Shown one piece after another: positions 1 through 10,159 of a DNA stretch of 40,000 nt. The translations under genes were made by a program, and so were the position numbers. The stretch is taken from NCBI GenBank assembly GCA_949358305.1, contig CASHSZ010000093.1:1-40000 (forward strand). Reading direction: 5' to 3'. Within the stretch, counting starts at the first letter, position 1. The number at the start of each line of letters is the position of its first letter. Source of the stretch: Strigamia acuminata (taxonomy: Eukaryota > Arthropoda > Chilopoda > Geophilomorpha > Linotaeniidae). A model generated the notes under the pieces. That model was not told where the DNA came from and ran no database searches. It saw only the letters and a program-made list of their open reading frames with translations.

Positions 1-238
1 CGAATTCGTATTCGACTCGTTTTCGAGTCGAATGCGAATTTTGCCCTTCTTCAACGCGAAATCGTATTCGACTCGCTTTCGAATCGAATACGAGTTTTGC
101 CCTTCTTCAACGCGAAATCGTATTCGACTCGTTTTCGAGTCGAGTACGAATTTTGCCCTTCTTCAACGCGAAATCGTATTCGATTCGCTTTCGAATCGTA
201 TACGAGATGGTCGATTTTTGTTTCCCGGACTTTGATTC

Positions 239-1250
239 GTATTCGAGTTGTTACGAGTTCGTATTTTGATCGTATTCGTATTCGAATCGAATTCGAATCG
301 TATTCGAATCGAATACGAATCGAATTCGAGTCGTATTCGAGATGGTCGATGATTTCCACTCGCTCGTATACGCGTTGTATACGAGCTCGTATTTTGATCG
401 TAATCGTAAACGAATCGTTTACAAGTCGTATACAAGTTGTATACGACGTGTATACACCTCGTATACGAACGAAGTTTGTGAAAACACAATTTCCAAATAA
501 GACGTATGTGACTACTATGTGTTTTCATGTCGTAGTAAGTGTCCGGTGGATTTTCCAAACTTCGTTCGTATACGAGGTGTATACACGTCGTATACGACTT
601 GTATACGACTTGTAAACGATTCGTTTACGATTACGATCAAAATACGAGCTCGTATACAACGCGTATACGAGCGAGTGGAAATCATCGACCATCTCGAATG
701 CGACTCGAATACGATTCGAATACATCTCGAATACATCTCGAATACGAGTCGTACGAGTCAAAGTCCGGGAACGGGTCATCGACTATCTCGTATTCGAGTT
801 GTTACGAGTTCGTATTTTGATCGTATTCGTATTCGAATCGAATTCGAATCGTATTCGAATCGAATACTAATCGAATTCGAGTCGTATTCGAGATGGTCGA
901 TGATTTCCACTCGCTCGTATACGCGTTGTATACGAGCTCGTATTTTGATCGTAATCGTAAACGAATCGTTTACAAGTCGTATACAAGTCGTATACGACGT
1001 GTATACACCTCGTATACGAACGAAGTTTGTGAAAACACAATTTCCAAATAAGACGTATGTGACTACTATGTGTTTTCATGTCGTAGTAAGTGTCCGGTGG
1101 ATTTTCCAAACTTCGTTCGTATACGAGGTGTATACACGTCGTATACGACTTGTATACGACTTGTAAACGATTCGTTTACGATTACGATCAAAATACGAGC
1201 TCGTATACAACGCGTATACGAGCGAGTGGAAATCATCGACCATCTCGAAT
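239..1250. repeat. 551-bp tandem unit, about 1.8 copies (S1)
   Basis: The sequence starting at 239 (GTATTCGAGTTGTTACGAG) restarts at 790, exactly 551 bp later, and both units contain a forward 79-bp core (478 and 1029). In S3 the same unit starts four times (24829, 25380, 25931, 26482). Each unit is itself an imperfect inverted repeat around its core. The unit is therefore a higher-order repeat whose copy number differs between blocks. Confidence 0.9.
478..556 (+). repeat. 79-bp foldback core, forward
   Basis: This non-palindromic spacer begins GTGAAAACACAATTTCC and ends GGTGGATTTTCC. It sits between inverted arms reading outward from CGAACGAAGTTT and AAACTTCGTTCG, through CGTATACGAGGTGTATACAC. 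Other forward copies are at 1029-1107, 11932-12010, 12295-12373, 25068-25146, 25619-25697, 26170-26248 and 26721-26799. Copies in S1 and S3 read GTGTCCGG near the right end; those in S2 read GTATCCGG. No coding or RNA function is recognised. Confidence 0.88.
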
Positions 1251-1579
1251 ACGACTCGAATTCGATTCGTATTCGATTCGAATACGATTCGAATTCGATT
1301 CGAATACGAATACGATCAAAATACGAACTCGTAACAACTCGAATACGAGATAGTCGATGACCCGTTCCCGGACTTTGACTCGTACGACTCGTATTCGAGA
1401 TGTATTCGAGATGTATTCGAATCGTATTCGAGTCGCATTCGAGATGGTCGATGATTTCCACTTGCTCGTATACGCGTTGTATACGAGCTCGTATTTTGAT
1501 CGTAATCGTAAACGAATCGTTTACAAGTCGTATACAAGTTGTATACGACGTGTATACACCTCGTATACGAACGAAGTTT

Positions 1580-1658
1580 GGAAAATCCACCGGATACTTA
1601 CTACGACATGAAAACACATAGTAGTCACATACGTCTTATTTGGAAATTGTGTTTTCAC
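1580..1658 (-). repeat. 79-bp foldback core, inverted copy
   Basis: This is the same core as at 478-556 but reverse-complemented, starting GGAAAATCCACCGGATAC and ending TTGTGTTTTCAC, between the same arm sequences. It carries the GTATCCGG variant found in S2 rather than the GTGTCCGG of its neighbours in S1, so it was not made by simple inversion of the adjacent copy as it now stands. Confidence 0.88.
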
Positions 1659-2350
1659 AAACTTCGTTCGTATACGAGGTGTATACACGTCGTATACAAC
1701 TTGTATACGACTTGTAAACGATTCGTTTACGATTACGATCAAAATACGAGCTCGTATACAACGCGTATACGAGCGAGTGGAAATCATCGACCATCTCGAA
1801 TACGACTCGAATTCGATTCGTATTCGATTCGAATACGATTCGAATTCGATTCGAATACGAATACGATCAAAATACGAACTCGTAACAACTCGAATACGAA
1901 TCAAAGTCCGGGAAACAAAAATCGACCATCTCGTATACGATTCGAAAGCGAATCGAATACGATTTCGCGTTGAAGAAGGGCAAAATTCGTACTCGACTCG
2001 AAAACGAGTCGAATACGATTTCGCGTTGAAGAAGGGCAAAACTCGTATTCGATTCGAAAGCGAGTCGAATACGATTTCGCGTTGAAGAAGGGCAAAATTC
2101 GCATTCGACTCGAAAACGAGTCGAATACGATTTCGCGTTGAAGAAGGGCAAAACTCGTATTCGATTCGAAAGCGAATCGAATACAATTTTGCGTTGAAAA
2201 AGGACAAAAATCGTATTCGATTCGCTTTCGAATCGAATACGAGTTTTGTCCTTTTTCAACGCTTGGGAAAAGGACTCGAATGCGCCTCCACGTTGCAATG
2301 CGCATTTGTGTAAACGATGATGGAATCCCCTGCTTAAATACTGGCTATTG

Positions 2351-2396
2351 CGTCACGTAACAGCAACGTGCCACGTCACGTAATTGCAACGTGCCG
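2351..2396 (+). repeat. 23-bp direct repeat at satellite/body boundary
   Basis: CGTCACGTAA followed by a GCAACGTGCC segment occurs at 2351-2373 and again at 2374-2396. The first copy includes the terminal bases of the satellite inverted repeat, so the satellite tip is partly duplicated inside the body. The same arrangement is present at the starts of B2 and B3. Confidence 0.75.
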
Positions 2397-2538
2397 CGCT
2401 ATGCCACACAATGTGCCGCCGCGATAGGCCATTGAACCCGAATGTGTGTGATGCGAAACGCGCGAGTACGCGCGCGGAGAACGCGCGGTAATGCTAGCAA
2501 CAGGAGCGCAACTGCCCAAGAAATTGCTCAACAATAAA

Positions 2539-2560
2539 AGGCACGTGGAAGCACGTGCCT
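2539..2560. repeat. Short perfect hairpin
   Basis: AGGCACGTG, loop GAAG, CACGTGCCT form a 9-bp stem with a 4-nt loop. It lies in the first 200 bp of the body and is kept in every copy, including both halves of the B2 internal duplication. A second hairpin (GAACTTTGC / GCAAAGTTC) lies about 90-110 bp further on. No function can be assigned. Confidence 0.6.
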
Positions 2561-3038
2561 GAAACAATAGGCACTTCAAATAAAGTTATTGTTAAAAAAC
2601 GGGCTTGAAAACCAACAATTACACAATAATTAAGGGGCAAGAAATGAACTTTGCTGCAATGCAAAGTTCTCAAAATACAGAGAAATGAAAGTTACACTTG
2701 TATAAAGAATTGACAATGTTTGAAACCAATAAAAACTACAAAAACACACTTGTAAAAAACCCAAAACAATCCCAGAATGAATTATTTGACTCAAATTAAC
2801 CCTAAAACGGTCTTGGAGGTCGTGCAGACGACAGAGTCGGATCGGAAGGTTGCTAAAACCTGACGCCAAAACTAGCAATGGGACAGCTAGTTAGAAAACA
2901 GCTTTTTCATCAATCATGAACGCTGAAAACCTCACCCAGGGGTAGAAAATGATGGAGAGAACGTTTTCGCCATCTAAAACGGTCTAAAACGGGTCTAAAA
3001 TGCCTAAACCGGCGCCTGGAACGTGGCGCAGTTGTTGG

Positions 3039-3329
3039 GTCAAATATTGTCAAAAATCAGTGGAAATTTGTCAAATACTGGCAAAAATCTGCTGAAATTT
3101 GTCAAAAATTGCCAAATTTTGGCGCAAGTTACGTGAGGTTTGCGCGCATCCAACTATGACGAAAAATCCACGCGTGTGCACGCGCGATTTACTGGCGCGT
3201 TGGAAGCGTTAAAATAAATTTTTCCAATGTCTAACACAATTTGCACCGAATTATGGCAATTTTTGACAAATTTACATGGATTTTTGCCAGTATTTGACAA
3301 ATTTCCACGGATTTTTGACAATATTTGAC
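3039..3329. repeat. AT-rich foldback element
   Basis: The left arm (about 3039-3118, starting GTCAAATATTGTCAAAAATC) is repeated inverted at about 3252-3329 (ending GATTTTTGACAATATTTGAC), with a spacer rich in CGCG and GCGC motifs. Further degenerate GAAATTTGTCAAATA monomers run on to about 3530. This is MITE-like in form, but I see no clear target-site duplication. Copies exist in B2 (both duplicated halves) and B3. Confidence 0.72.
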
Positions 3330-3530
3330 AAATTGCAGACAAATTTCAGACAAATTTCAATTAATTTTAGAAATTTTATGAGAAATTTCAGCAAATGTTT
3401 GAGGATTGAGGAAATCTTCTGAAATTTGTCAAATATAGGCAAAAATCTTCTGAAATTTGTCAAATACAGGCAAAAATCTGCTGAAAATTGTCAAAAATTG
3501 CCCAAATTCCGTGCAAGTTTTGCAAGTTTT

Positions 3531-4272
3531 GCGCGCATCAAATCGTATGCGCGCCTATACTATTGCACGAGCGCATTGACGCGTGATGAACACCGATTAC
3601 GTTTACGAAGTGAATTCGAGCTACAAAAGTATCGAGTCGCCATTCTATGATGGAAAAAAAAAATTAAGTGTAAACAAACAAAATAAAAACTTTAATATAC
3701 AAGAAACGTACAATTCCACTCAACTTTGTTTCAAATTTTATTTATTGGATCATTGAAAATAAACAGTAGTGTTGTGCACTGTACGCTTAAGTGTTTACCG
3801 GCGATGCGTTGTTTTGTGGTGGGGATTTGCCTCGATAATTGATCTTTTCTCTTTGTTTGCAATATTTTTTTGGCCTTTTTTGTTGATTTTTCGGTTTGAA
3901 ATTGTTTTTTTTCCGGTGTAATTTAAGTGGTGGAAGGTTGTTGGGGTGTGTTGAGGGTAATTTTGGCGGTTTTTGGGTCGGGATTAGTGTTTTCTGCGAT
4001 TTTTGATCGGTATTTGGGGTAACGCATGCGAATCGCCGTCGATGCGTCGACCGTAGCAAGTGTGGTTGAAGTGATTTCGTTCATTCGTTATTTTAATGAA
4101 AATTAGGTATTTATTGTGACCACACGAGCACGTAGCAAGTGCGCGCGCAAGTTAAATGTGTAGAGGCCTGTGAGAAAATAAAACGTGCGTGGAAGCGGCG
4201 TAAATATTCTTTGGTGACTGCCATGGGTTTGTGCTTTGTCGTGGGCGCGATATGTCTGCGATATATATGCGT
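3531..4272. other. No gene seen; AT/GT-rich body sequence
   Basis: This stretch holds no supported gene or RNA. Its two strands have skewed composition, with long T/G-rich runs around 3830-4020, which produce short open frames on either strand. It ends at the target-site duplication of the hAT-type element. Confidence 0.6.
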
Positions 4273-4664
4273 TAGGGATGAGAACGGGACCAATTTTCGG
4301 GTCCCGACCCGTCCCGGGTCCATTACGTTAGCGTAATACGCGCGTATGATTGCATAATTGAAATAAATCAGTATTAAGCCTAATATTAGGCCTAATAATG
4401 CTAAAATAAAGTAAAGAAACAACAATATTTTGGTCATACAGTGTAATTTACTTTTAATAATGAGTTTGTTGTTGTTGTTTATTTACTTTATTTTAGCATT
4501 ATCAGGCTCAATATTAGGCTTAATAGTGATAAATAACAACTGGAATTAGAAAATTGTCTCCGCCTCGCAGTACGAATTTAGCAACTGTAATCCCGTCCCG
4601 TCCCGTATCCGCATAGGGCAAACATTACCAGTCCAGTCCCTATCCCGGTCCGTTCTTATCCCTA
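4273..4664. mobile_element. hAT-type MITE, 392 bp (B1)
   Basis: The terminal inverted repeats are TAGGGATGAGAACGGGACC on the left and, read inward from the right, TAGGGATAAGAACGGACC. The element is flanked on both sides by an exact 8-bp direct repeat, ATATGCGT (4265-4272 and 4665-4672). An 8-bp target duplication with T/CAGGG-type ends is typical of hAT transposons. Inside is a second large imperfect inverted repeat: AAGCCTAATATTAGGCC and GCTAAAATAAAGTAAA on the left are mirrored by TTTACTTTATTTTAGC and CAATATTAGGCTTAAT on the right. There is no transposase, so it depended on an element elsewhere. Confidence 0.92.
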
Positions 4665-5957
4665 ATATGCGTGATGTAGCGCGTTTGCGCGCGCGATCTA
4701 GTGCGTTTGAGCGCGCGATGTAGCACCTTGAGCGTGTCCAAATGTGTACAGGTGCTCAAAAGATGTGCGAGGGCTTCACGTGCATACACGAAGCATAAAC
4801 GTGAAGAAAACAGCAGAAGCAGTTGTGTGTGATATTTATAAAACCACATCACACAAGGGAATACTACTAATGATACAAAAAGCAATAAACTTTATGAATA
4901 TTGAAATAAACTTACAAAATGGTGGAAAAAACATGGCGTACTGCCTTGAATATATGCCGGGATGTTATCAATCTTCCGGGCCCCATGTGTGTTTGATTTT
5001 AGTCCTAATTTTGGTGTATTTTTTTTTTTTTGCCTTGGTTTTTCTCGTTTCTTGGAGAGTGCTGAGGCATGCCGAGGTGTTCTCGGGCGTGTGCGCCTGT
5101 TGAAGATCGAGCGTTTCATATTTTGTGTTTAATAAGCCTACCGTGGTGCCTCGAGCGTTTATTAATTTCTCCACTCGAGGCACTTCACTAACACCTCCCC
5201 GGTGTTTAAACGAGTAGCGGCGCTTATTTGACCCCGGTGTTTACTGTTTAAAATTGTCGTGTGTTTTCAAAGTTCTTAATTTGTTTAAAAGCAAACAAAA
5301 TGGATATTTGTTAATTTTTATTTGATTTTATCAATTTCTATTGGTTTCTTGCTGATTTTTAATCGGTTTTTCTCTATTTGTGACAATTTTTGCCAATTTT
5401 AATCGTTATTTGTCATTCTGAATTGATTATTGTCCGATTTCAGTCGATTTTTGTTGATTTTTAATCATGTTTGTTCGTTTTTAATCAATTTTTGTCCCAT
5501 GCCTTACGATCAGTTCGAATAATTGACACCATACTGTGCTGTTACTCGTATTCAAGATGGCGTCGCAAACTCAAGGCCGAATTCCGCTGATTTCATTTAT
5601 TGCGACTGTTTGCGCTCCATACGTGTGAAAAGGATTATGGGAAAAATCCTCAATGCAGGCCATTTTGGTGTTAAATGAGCGAGGAAGGCAGGAGATGAGA
5701 AAAATTTGTAAAATTTCAAAAAAAAGCTAAACAATCAAAATTTACATGAAGATCAATATTTCTGGCTCGAAATGCATGTATCAGCAATTTCGGGATATTT
5801 TCGGGGTGAAATTGACTCGTTCGGAACACTGGGAAGGAACCCCACCCCGCATTCCCCATGCGTCGGCGCGCGCGTAGACGAAAATTCAAATCCAGGTGTT
5901 CAGACGGCCCCACGTTATTTTCGGGTTCCAAGTTGGGTTTCACAAATGTACCGTATT
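4665..5957. other. No gene seen; degenerate short repeats
   Basis: The first part contains GCGCGCGAT motifs and AT-rich sequence. At 4943-4980 there is a degraded copy of the AATAAACGCC palindrome. From about 5330 to 5500 the motifs GATTTTTAATC and TTGTCAATTTT-like words recur at short intervals. From 5500 to 5957 I see nothing recognisable. Short frames at 5716-6039 and 5772-5987 overlap on opposite strands and show no family features. Confidence 0.55.
5146..5183. repeat. Hairpin GTGCCTCGAG / CTCGAGGCAC
   Basis: A perfect 10-bp stem encloses an 18-nt spacer containing CGTTTATTAATTT. The stem uses the same GCCTCGA word that opens the dispersed AATAAACGCC palindromes in the body, so it is probably a diverged member of that family. 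Confidence 0.6.
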
Positions 5958-5985
5958 GCCTCGAATAAACGCCGGGACGTTTATT
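5958..5985. repeat. GCCTCGAATAAACGCC palindrome
   Basis: The core pairs AATAAACGCC with GACGTTTATT across two G residues. It is preceded by AAGTTGGGTTTCACAAATG and TACCGTATT, a flank that recurs before the member at 9041. Confidence 0.7.
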
Positions 5986-6344
5986 AAACTTCTCGTGTGT
6001 GTTTAATTTTGATCCGCATTTAACTGTTTTTTTTTTCACCGAAAGTTACTTCATTTTTTATTAACATGGAAAAAAAATGAACCTTTACAAAATACTAATA
6101 ATAACGTTATAATAAGCAGTTACAATTGAAATTAAAACAACATTTTTTTTTTAATTAGAAACCAAAGCAGAATCATCCCTAAATTCTGACACGGCGTTGT
6201 CAAACAAACAGTTGGCGCCAAAACGAGAAATTAGGCAACAAAACATTTTGAATGCTACAAAAACACATTAAATAACCATAAAACAAATAAAAATAAATAC
6301 AACAGCTAAACCAAATTGTAATAAACAAGACAGCAAAGTGCGGG

Positions 6345-6584
6345 AGTGAGTGACAACGCCAAAAAAACGCCCGAAAACGCCCCAAGAACGCACCAAAACG
6401 CCCCAAGAACGCACCAAAACGCCAGATAACCGTGCAACTTGAGGCAAAAAACATGCAAACATAATTTTTTGCTTTGAGTGGCACGATTTTCAGGCTTTTT
6501 GGAGCATTTTGAAGCGTTTTGGGGCGTTTTAGAACGTTTTTGCTTATTTTTTAGCATTCTCATGCGAGCTCGCGCGTGCAGGCG
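6345..6584. repeat. GGCGTTTT foldback 1
   Basis: The left arm (AGTGAGTGACAACGCC, then several AACGCC words, then GCAACTTGAGGCAAAA) is mirrored by a right arm (TTTTGCTTTGAGTGGC, then GGCGTTTT words). Three related pairs follow at 7065-7288, 8551-8794 and 9543-9784, and solo right arms lie near 7500-7591 and 10036-10084. The family is repeated within the body as well as between bodies. Confidence 0.75.
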
Positions 6585-6663
6585 AGAAAAAAACAAACTT
6601 ATTTCTTCAAGAGTTAAAAAAAAAATAACCCTAACCAGGAAATTACTGTAAAAACAACGGCTT

Positions 6664-6718
6664 GCCTCGAATAAACGCCGGGGCGTTTACTAATTTTCAA
6701 GACTGGAAGTGAGGCGAG
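6664..6718. repeat. GCCTCGAATAAACGCC palindrome, full form
   Basis: The full form is an outer GCCTC / GAGGC pair enclosing an inner perfect pair, AATAAACGCC / GGCGTTTA, followed by CTAATTTTCAAGAC. It is preceded by the recurring words AACCCTAACCAGG and AACGGCTT. Other members in this body are at 7644-7670, 9041-9096, 9186-9240 and 9286-9340, with decayed ones at 7292 and 8882. Confidence 0.75.
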
Positions 6719-6891
6719 ATGTTGTTTGCTTTATTTGTTGAAACAAATTAGGCGTCACTAATTCACCTGTATTAGGGTTTCGGTTCTGAGAAACCGGACG
6801 AGGAGTCACAATAACGGGACACGGGAAATTTCAAAACTTACCGGTTTCGTCAAAACGCCATTGAAACGTTACATTTTTATAGCGTGTCAAT

Positions 6892-7060
6892 GATAAAAAT
6901 GGTCATTTTGGATGAAAAACGGCCATTTTGGATGAAAAATGGCCACTTTTACTATAAAAAATGGCTGAAAATGGCCATTTTTACTATGACAAATGGCTGA
7001 AAATGGCCATTTTAATAAAAAAAGGCCATTTTTACTTCGAAAATTGGCTAAAAATGGCCA
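6892..7060. repeat. ATGGCC short-repeat run 1
   Basis: Words such as AACGGCCATTTTGGATGAAA and AAATGGCTGAAAATGGCC alternate, and because GGCC is palindromic the run is almost self-complementary. Equivalent runs at about 8436-8552 and 9383-9541 each directly precede a GGCGTTTT foldback, so run and foldback form one composite unit. Confidence 0.72.
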
Positions 7061-7064
7061 CTTG

Positions 7065-7288
7065 AGTGAGTGACAATGCCAAAAAACGCGTGCAAACGCC
7101 TGCGAACGCCCCAAAACGCCCCAAAACGCCAGATGACAATGCAACTTGAGGCATAAAACTTGAAAACACAATTTTAAACGTCACAAAAGTTGAAACAAAG
7201 ATGAAAAATTAATTTTTTGCCTCAAGTTGCGCGATTTTCAGGCCTTTTGGAGTGTTTTTGAGCATTTTTTGGCGTTCTCAGCGGCGTG
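7065..7288. repeat. GGCGTTTT foldback 2
   Basis: The left arm starts GAGTGAGTGACAATGCC and reaches GCAACTTGAGGC; the right arm starts GCCTCAAGTTGCGCG and ends with GGCGTTCTCAGCGGCG. GCAACTTGAGGC pairs perfectly with GCCTCAAGTTGC. The spacer between arms is AT-rich. Confidence 0.72.
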
Positions 7289-7679
7289 TTTGCCTCAAAT
7301 AAACGCCGGTTTAAACAAAAAATGACGTCATTTTTGGTTTAAAATTGAAGTAAAACACAAAATATTTTAGTTTTTAAATGCAACTGGTCTAAATTTTGTC
7401 AAATGTTGTCATACTTCTTGAAAGTCATCATTTATTGATAAAAAATTTGAAAATTTACCTAATTGTAGCATGTATTTGTGGTTAGTTTTGATTTGAATTC
7501 AAACTGTAATTTTTTGCTTCGAGTTGCGCGATTTTCAGGCGTTTTGGGGCGTTTTTGAGCTTTTTTTGGCGTCCTCGGGCGAGCTCGCGCGTGCACGTCA
7601 CAAGTAACCCTAATCAGGAAAGAACCTACAAAAACTATGGCTTGCCTCGCATAAACGCCGGGGCGTTTATTCATTTTCA

Positions 7680-8435
7680 AAAAGACAAATGAAATGGATA
7701 AATAAAGAAATTAGCGGGGAAATCCAACATGGCGCCCACTTCAAATCCGCTAGAGCGGCAAAACACGACATTTGAATTTCAACACAAGAATAAAATCAAG
7801 AATACACACTGTATTGAATAAAATAACATTAGGAAATGTAATTTCCTACAACAAAAGCACTATTTATTAAAAGAACACTTGAAAATAATCGTTTGCCGAA
7901 CGGAATGAACTCGGTCAGCAGCGCACAAGTGCGTACCGACAACGAACGCTCGAAACGACAAAACGACCGTTCCGGGACAAAAATAAAGCAAACCAATCGA
8001 CAGATCACCCCCAAATTAGTCTAAATCAATTCTAAAACCTATCCATAACACAAGAATAAGGTCCAAACAAAAGGTTAGAAGTTTGAACACAACCGAACTA
8101 GATTAAGAAATATGACGTCACGCGTCTTACGCAAGTGATCTGTAAATCGACGAATGCACTAAAAATCATCCAAAATCACACAAAATGAGCAAGAATTAAA
8201 GAAATAAGACACAGAGAAGTAATAAAACTTTAAATAGCAATGAATAAAGATAATATCAATATCATAGACACTAAAATTCATGAAAACACTGTAACTTTTA
8301 ATAAATCACAAAAAATGAAAGTTTAATATGTAAAAATATCTAAAAAGCTGAAATTCAAGAAAAGCAAAAATTAAAGACACTTTGTTAACTTTAATTAAGA
8401 CAATAAATGACATAAAATCCGGACACAACAATTAT
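7680..8435. other. No gene seen; AT-rich interval
   Basis: This interval contains no supported coding region, RNA gene or clear repeat. It begins with a less AT-rich patch (7700-8000) and continues as A-rich sequence. It is conserved in B2 and B3 to the same degree as the rest of the body. Confidence 0.55.
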
Positions 8436-8550
8436 TCCATTTTGGATGAAAAACGGCCCTTTTGGATGAAAAACGGCCATTTTGGATGAAAAACGGCTAA
8501 AAATAACCATTTTTCTATGAAAAATGGCTAAAAATGGCTAAAAATGGCCA

Positions 8551-8794
8551 TTTGATTGAATGACAACGCCAAAAAACGCCCAAGAACGCCCGCAAATGCC
8601 TAAAAATGCCTAAAAACGCCCCAAAACGCAAAATGACAATGCAACTTGAGGCAAAAAACATGAGAACACAATTGTAAACGTTACAAAAGTTGAAACAAAA
8701 ATAAACAATTAATGTTTTGCCTCGAGTTGCACGATTTTCAGGCGTTTTGGAGTATTTTTTGGCGTTCTCAGGCGTACTCGCGCGTACACGTCAC
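8551..8794. repeat. GGCGTTTT foldback 3
   Basis: The arms run from TGAATGACAACGCC and GCAACTTGAGGCAAAA to TTTTGCCTCGAGTTGC and GGCGTTCTCAGGCG, closing with CACGTCAC. It is followed by the recurring cassette with CTTATTTCTTCAAGAG and AACCCTAATCAGG. Confidence 0.72.
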
Positions 8795-9285
8795 TGCCGA
8801 GTAAAAAAAACATACTTATTTCTTCAAGAGTTAAAAAGGAAGTAACCCTAATCAGGAAAAAAAATGCAAAAACAATGGCTTGCCTCGAACAAACGCCAGA
8901 AGTGAGGCGAGATGTTGTTTGCTTTATTTATTAAATCAAATTAGGCGTTGCTAATTCACCTGTATCTCTTAGTTCGACGTAAGAACACGCGCTTTTTTTA
9001 AAATGAAAGCCCAAGTTGGGTTTCATAAACGTACCGTATTGCCTTGAATAAAAGCCGGGGTGTTTATTAATTTTTAAGACCAGAAACGAGGCGAGATCAC
9101 GACTCAAGATTAAGCGAGAAGAAATAAACGTGTTTCTTCTAAAGGAAGTAACCCTAATCAGGAAAAACTTACATAAACAATGGTTTGCCTTGAATAAACG
9201 CCGGGGCGTTTATAAATTTTCAAGACGGGAGGCAAGGTGAGATGATGATGCGGTGCGACGCGAATAAAAGCCCAAGTTGGGTATT

Positions 9286-9340
9286 GCCTCGAATAAACGC
9301 CGGGGCGTTTATTAATTTTCAAAACCGGAAATGAGGCGAG
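9286..9340. repeat. GCCTCGAATAAACGCC palindrome, best-preserved copy
   Basis: The inner AATAAACGCC and GGCGTTTATT pair perfectly across two G residues, and the outer GCCTCG is answered by GAGGCGAG. A near copy at 9186-9240 lies 100 bp to its left, giving a short local tandem arrangement. Confidence 0.75.
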
Positions 9341-9542
9341 ATCAAAACGCCATTGAAACGTTACATTTTAATAACGTTTCAACGATAAAAACGGCCATTT
9401 TTGATTAAAAAAACGACTAAAAATGGCCATTTTACTATAAAAACGGTGAAAAAAAAACATTTTTACTCTGAAAAATGGCTAAAAATGGCCATTTTGACGA
9501 AAAACGGCCATTTTTACTACGGAAAATGCTAAAAATGGCCAC

Positions 9543-9784
9543 TTGAGTGAGTGACAACGCCAAAAAACGCCTGCGAACGCCTGCGAACACATAAAAACAC
9601 TCCAAAACGCCAGATGACAATGCAACTTGAGGCAAAAAACATGAGAACACAATTTTAAACGTCACAAAAGTTGAAATAAAGATGAAAAATTAATGTTTTG
9701 CCTCGAGTTGCGCGATTTTCAGGCGTTTTTGAGCGTTTTTTAGCATTTTTTGGCGTTCTCAGGCGTGCTCGTGTGTACACGTCA
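9543..9784. repeat. GGCGTTTT foldback 4
   Basis: The left arm reads GAGTGAGTGACAACGCC onwards, the right arm ends GGCGTTCTCAGGCGTGC and CACGTCAC. The structure is preceded by the third ATGGCC run. It has the same layout as the other three members. Confidence 0.72.
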
Positions 9785-10159
9785 CTGCCGAAGAAAAAAA
9801 CAAACTTATTTCTTTTAGTTAAAATGTATTTCAAGCTTTAACAGGGGTTTAAACAGGAAATGACATCATTTTTAGTTTAAAATTGAAGTAAAACACAAAA
9901 TATTTTAGTTTTTGAATGCAACTGATCCACGTTATGTCAAATGTTTCCATTACTTCTTGAAAGCCAAAAAATTTGAAAATTTAGCTAATTTCAGCATGTA
10001 TTTGTAGCTAGTTTTGATTTGAATACACACTGTAATGTTTTGCCTCGAGTTGCGCGATTTTCAGGCGTTTTGGGACGTTTTGGAGCAAAAAAAACAAACT
10101 TAATTCTTCAAGAGTTAAAAAGGAAGTAATCCTAATCAGGAAAAGCCCACAAAAAACAA

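Larger units (their letters stand above)
1..2361. repeat. Palindromic satellite block S1 (left end cut by window)
   Basis: The block consists of related short palindromes. At its two sides are ~56-bp monomers whose core is a hairpin (TTCGACTCG, TTTT, CGAGTCGAA) joined by a linker containing GCCCTTCTTCAACGCG. On the left side the linker is in this orientation; from about 1930 to 2270 it is reversed, so the block as a whole is an inverted repeat. The middle (about 239-1900) holds TCGTATAC-type palindromes around three 79-bp cores. The right end reads CTGGCTATTGCGTCACGTAAC, matching the ends of S2 and S3. From about 1066 onward S1 matches S3 at a constant offset of 25,692. Open frames on both strands are a by-product of stop-poor repeats. 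Non-coding satellite or foldback element is the best reading. Confidence 0.9.

Noticed and set aside
1521-2207. 228-codon minus-strand open frame in S1, repeated at 27213-27899
   Set aside because: Identical peptides in S1 and S3 reflect identical satellite DNA, not selection on a protein.
6640-9160. Telomere-like AACCCTAA words
   Set aside because: They are single occurrences inside a recurring cassette (AACCCTAATCAGG), not tandem telomeric repeats.
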